NCBI GenBank assembly: GCA_002422995.1
Contig: DIUK01000041.1
Location: 1,200 to 7,662, forward strand
Length of the DNA: 6,463 nt
Direction: 5' to 3'
DNA from: Rhodocyclaceae bacterium UBA6160
GTDB lineage: Bacteria; Pseudomonadota; Gammaproteobacteria; Burkholderiales; Rhodocyclaceae
In this document: piece by piece, positions 5,710-6,463 of the stretch
Layout of the letters: each line of letters opens with the position of its first letter
Position numbering within the stretch: the stretch's first letter is position 1
Position numbers and translations under genes: made by a program
The notes under the pieces: generated by a model
Told to the model about the DNA's origin: nothing
Database searches by the model: none
Seen by the model: the letters and a program-made list of their open reading frames with translations, nothing else

Positions 5710-5731
5710 TTGATATGGCCTGAAAAGTCGG

Positions 5732-5799
5732 CGCTGGCGAGACGGCGGCAGCAGGGCAATTTCGCTACGCACCCGATGGTGCATTCGAACGCGCCAGCG
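5732..5799. repeat. Inverted repeat and inner hairpin between dnaB and the convergent gene
   Basis: CGCTGGCG (5732-5739) and CGCCAGCG (5792-5799) are exact inverted copies 52 bp apart, and between them GCACC-CGAT-GGTGC (5769-5782) forms a small perfect hairpin. The transcript after dnaB could thus fold into a stem carrying an inner hairpin. No T run follows, so it is not a standard terminator. The 166-bp gap between the convergent genes holds no other clear signal. Confidence 0.4.
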
Positions 5800-5875
5800 G
5801 ATGCGTCCAGTGGAGGGCTCTAAGTTAAATGATTGTTGCCACCCGTTAAATCAATGTTTTCCGGAACCTGTTCTT

Positions 5876-6463
5876 TCATGAGGCCGTCTTATTTTTGAAC
5901 GGTAAATGCCCCGCCGTTTCAAGTGCGTAATCTTCCATTGCTTCGGTTTCTCTGGCTAGAAAATTTTCCACAGCGCGCTGCATCCCGGGGTTGGCAATCC
6001 AGTAGGCGGAGTGCGTGGGCACAGGCTCAAAACCGCGGGCGAGCTTGTGTTCACCTTGTGCGCCGGGCTCAAAACGTTGCAGGCCATGCTGGATGCAGTA
6101 ATCAATGCCTTGGTAGTAACACAGTTCAAAATGCAGGCCTGGTACATCGACTTCTGTTCCCCAATGCCGCCCGTAAAGCGTGGTGGCATCGCGATAGCAG
6201 ATGGCGGAGGCCACTAGCTGTTCGCCGTCAAAGGCGACAAAGACCAGCAACTGGCGGGCAAGCTGCGCACTGGCTTCGATAAAAAATTCCAGCGGAAAAG
6301 CCGGATGGTTACCGTAGCGGGCAAAGGTGTCGCGGTATTGACGATGAATCACGCGCCAGAGTGCCGCATCAATTTCATCGCCATGCAGAACGCTTAGTCG
6401 CAAGCCGGATTCGTGCACGGCGCGGCGTTCGCGTTTGAGTTTTTTGCGCTTGTCAGCTGTAAA
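5876..6463 (-). CDS. DUF482/COG3146 GNAT-like acyltransferase family protein, C-terminal half
   Basis: The frame is open to the right edge, so 195 C-terminal residues are seen of a family whose members usually have about 370-400. Family marks in the visible part are KRKKLKRERR (5-14), LYGRHWG (96-102), LHFELCYYQGIDYCI (110-124), FEPGAQGEHKLARGF (131-145) and a closing LPFK. These proteins have a GNAT-type fold related to FemAB/peptidyl-transferase-like enzymes and are often labelled peptidogalycan biosynthesis or N-acetyltransferase; substrate and role are not established. A GTG at 6418 is internal, because the homology (basic KRKKLKRERR block) continues upstream of it. There is no signal peptide or membrane segment in the visible part. 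The gene converges with dnaB, with 166 bp between the stop codons, and appears to be an unrelated transcription unit. Confidence 0.85.
   Translation of the reverse strand, partial: FTADKRKKLKRERRAVHESGLRLSVLHGDEIDAALWRVIHRQYRDTFARYGNHPAFPLEFFIEASAQLARQLLVFVAFDGEQLVASAICYRDATTLYGRHWGTEVDVPGLHFELCYYQGIDYCIQHGLQRFEPGAQGEHKLARGFEPVPTHSAYWIANPGMQRAVENFLARETEAMEDYALETAGHLPFKNKTAS

Overview
The window looks like a chromosomal segment of a betaproteobacterium of roughly 50% GC. The main evidence is the order rpsF-priB-rpsR-rplI followed by dnaB, the long basic N-terminal extension of S18, and the neighbouring hrcA-hemH pair. Genus cannot be fixed from the sequence alone. I see no insertion sequence, phage gene, CRISPR array, tRNA or rRNA.

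Layout, left to right. On the minus strand are hemH (ferrochelatase, cut by the left edge just before its end) and, upstream of it, hrcA (heat-shock repressor). They are 42 bp apart and read in the same direction, hrcA first. A gap of about 400 bp separates hrcA from the divergent ribosomal operon. The gap holds a segment with coding-like open frames on the minus strand, a good extended -10 promoter and a leader hairpin in front of rpsF. On the plus strand follow rpsF (S6), priB (primosomal protein, TTG start), rpsR (S18) and rplI (L9). A strong intrinsic terminator closes that operon. After a gap of 311 bp with its own regulatory structure comes dnaB, the replicative helicase. A convergent minus-strand gene at the right edge encodes the C-terminal half of a DUF482/COG3146 acyltransferase-like protein.

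How the genes relate. S6 and S18 bind each other in the small ribosomal subunit, and L9 is a large-subunit protein. PriB and DnaB act in replication restart and fork progression, so the cluster joins translation and replication genes, a conserved arrangement. HrcA and HemH link heat-shock control and the last step of heme synthesis by position only.

The most interesting signal lies in the dnaB upstream region. Three DnaA-box-like 9-mers, one a perfect TTATCCACA, sit in the same orientation exactly 22 bp apart. Weaker copies lie midway between them, giving an 11-bp ladder at 4206-4258. This spacing resembles that of cooperative DnaA-binding arrays in oriC, and suggests that DnaA may bind in front of the gene for the helicase it loads. 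This is inference from sequence and needs binding data.
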